Source: a virus
Virus record (IMG/VR): IMGVR_UViG_3300036768_001490
Location: 118,720 to 182,719 of that record
Length of the DNA: 64,000 bases
Direction: 5' to 3' (one strand)
This document shows, piece by piece, positions 63,071-64,000 of this stretch. The notes beneath the pieces were generated by a model. It was not told the origin of the DNA, searched no databases, and saw nothing but the letters and a program-made list of their open reading frames with translations. Positions within the stretch are counted from its first letter, which is position 1; every line of letters starts with the position of its first letter. The translations under genes were made by a program, and so were the position numbers.

Positions 63071-63871
63071 TCACTCAGCTGGGGAAACAGCTGGCACGAT
63101 AGACTTGACCATCTTGTCCGTGTCGTAAACTTCGATGCGGCCGTCCGGGTAAACCCAGCGCCCGTGCTTCTTGCCGTAACGGTAGCGCTCGACGCGGCCG
63201 TTCGGCCAGACCCAGCGGCCGTGCAGCAGGCCGTAGCGGTAGTGGCCGATGCGTCCGTCAGGCCAGGTCCAGCGGCCGTGCAGCAAGCCGTTGCGGTAGC
63301 GCTCGATGCGACCGTCCGGATAGGTCCATCGGCCGTGCGACTTGTTGCAGCGGTAATGGCGGACTGTGCCGTCTGAGCAGAACCAGCGCCCGTGCAAAAG
63401 GCCATTCACTGTCATCCCATAGCTGCCAACATCCGTCAGCATCAGCATCCTCTTCCTCTTCAGTTCCCTGCGGACCTGACACTCCGGGTAGCGCCTCCTA
63501 ACAGACTCCAGGACCACTTCTGATACGTCTGGGTGCAGGACAATCTCCCGCACTTCCATCACCTCGGCACGCAGGCCGAGGTTGCCGACCCGGACCTGTC
63601 CCGAGGCAAGGCAGTGCATGACTGCCATATGTGGATTTTCAGGTGTAGCACCTGGGATCCTCCAGACCGCATGCAACCCTGCCTCATTGCGCAGCTCACC
63701 ATCAACGGTGAACCGGTTAGCCGTCATACGGTGACTGGTCCACTCAGTTCCACGGTAGGGAGAGATCAGGGTGCCATCCTTGCGCACCCGGCAGACCCGG
63801 CTACAGAGAAGGCAACCATCGTCGGACCTCATCCCGGGAGGGATGAGGATGGAATCCGAATGGATGGTCAT
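63071..63871 (-). CDS. MORN protein with 5 repeats (cluster II)
   Basis: 266 residues, GAGGT 8 nt upstream of the ATG at 63871. N-terminal domain as in its neighbours with a few substitutions (R-R-E-L-K-R-K-R-M before the array), then five repeats and the same C-terminal tail as the gene at 62275. Its start overlaps the out-of-frame end of the next, partial MORN gene. Confidence 0.9.
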   Translation of the reverse strand: MTIHSDSILIPPGMRSDDGCLLCSRVCRVRKDGTLISPYRGTEWTSHRMTANRFTVDGELRNEAGLHAVWRIPGATPENPHMAVMHCLASGQVRVGNLGLRAEVMEVREIVLHPDVSEVVLESVRRRYPECQVRRELKRKRMLMLTDVGSYGMTVNGLLHGRWFCSDGTVRHYRCNKSHGRWTYPDGRIERYRNGLLHGRWTWPDGRIGHYRYGLLHGRWVWPNGRVERYRYGKKHGRWVYPDGRIEVYDTDKMVKSIVPAVSPAE

Positions 63872-64000
63872 GAGCTGTAACCTCGTTAGAAGAAACAGCT
63901 GGCTCGATAGACTTGACCAGCTTGCCCATGTCGTAGATCTCGATACGGCCGTCCGGATAGGTCCAGCGGCCGTGTTTATTGCCGTCGCGGTAGTGGCCTA
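63801..64000 (-). CDS. C-terminal end of a further MORN gene (partial)
   Basis: The frame entering from the right edge reads G-H-Y-R-D-G-N-K-H-G-R-W-T-Y-P-D-G-R-I-E, the last MORN repeat, then M-G-K-L-V-K-S-I-E-P-A-V-S. Unlike its neighbours it has lost the usual stop and reads about 25 codons into the next gene before TAG at 63801. It shows that cluster II continues beyond the window. Confidence 0.8.
   Translation of the reverse strand, partial: GHYRDGNKHGRWTYPDGRIEIYDMGKLVKSIEPAVSSNEVTAHDHPFGFHPHPSRDEVRRWLPSL

Overview
This window is a gene-dense, GC-rich (clearly above 60 % by eye) stretch of a large tailed double-stranded DNA bacteriophage. The evidence is a phage portal protein next to virion-like genes, a complete phage-type DNA replication and recombination set (family A polymerase fused to a uracil-DNA glycosylase fold, primase, replicative helicase, RecA/UvsX-like recombinase, SF2 helicase, SbcCD, RuvC-like resolvase, DEDDh exonuclease, ThyX, nucleotide kinase), two inteins, a phage tubulin, and many short genes without known relatives. 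Every protein gene I can support is on the minus strand. Neighbours often share ATGA stop/start overlaps, most starts have strong Shine-Dalgarno (SD) sequences, and GTG starts are common. No terminase, major capsid or tail gene is recognised, no tRNA is seen, and the last MORN gene runs off the right edge, so this is a fragment of a larger genome. The host cannot be named from the sequence.

Layout in coordinate order; transcription runs from high to low coordinates. 0-17.9 kb is a virion-related block: two large glycine-zipper/low-complexity proteins, small unknowns, a 2-oxoglutarate oxygenase-like protein, a tubulin/FtsZ-like GTPase, two glycosyltransferases, the intein-split portal protein and its small coupled partner. 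17.9-23.2 kb is MORN cluster I: three genes separated by repeated leaders, UCGG-loop terminators, a decayed fragment of a neighbouring gene and an inserted small lysine-rich gene. 23.4-38.1 kb is an accessory/metabolic block: several overlapping unknown genes, RuvC-like resolvase, DEDDh exonuclease, intein-containing ThyX, a DNA-ligase-like protein with a destroyed active site, a zinc-rich protein and a third glycosyltransferase. 38.1-55.9 kb is the replication/recombination core. 56-60.5 kb holds small zinc-binding and unknown proteins. 60.6-64 kb is MORN cluster II: a broken open frame, then at least four tandem MORN genes with 3 to 13 near-identical 19-residue repeats.

How the parts work together: primase, helicase, Pol A, the acidic-tailed protein (a possible ssDNA-binding protein), the RecA-like protein, the UvsW-like helicase, SbcCD and the resolvase would form a self-sufficient replication and recombination machine. 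ThyX and the nucleotide kinase would supply dNTPs. The portal-side glycosyltransferases, oxygenase and tubulin may act on virion or host surfaces and on intracellular positioning. The most unusual content is the paralogous MORN family, each member being a conserved ~150-residue N-terminal domain plus a variable array, with clear signs of recent duplication, repeat expansion and decay. A strong sigma70-type plus-strand promoter followed at once by a terminator suggests one small antisense RNA near 51.0 kb.
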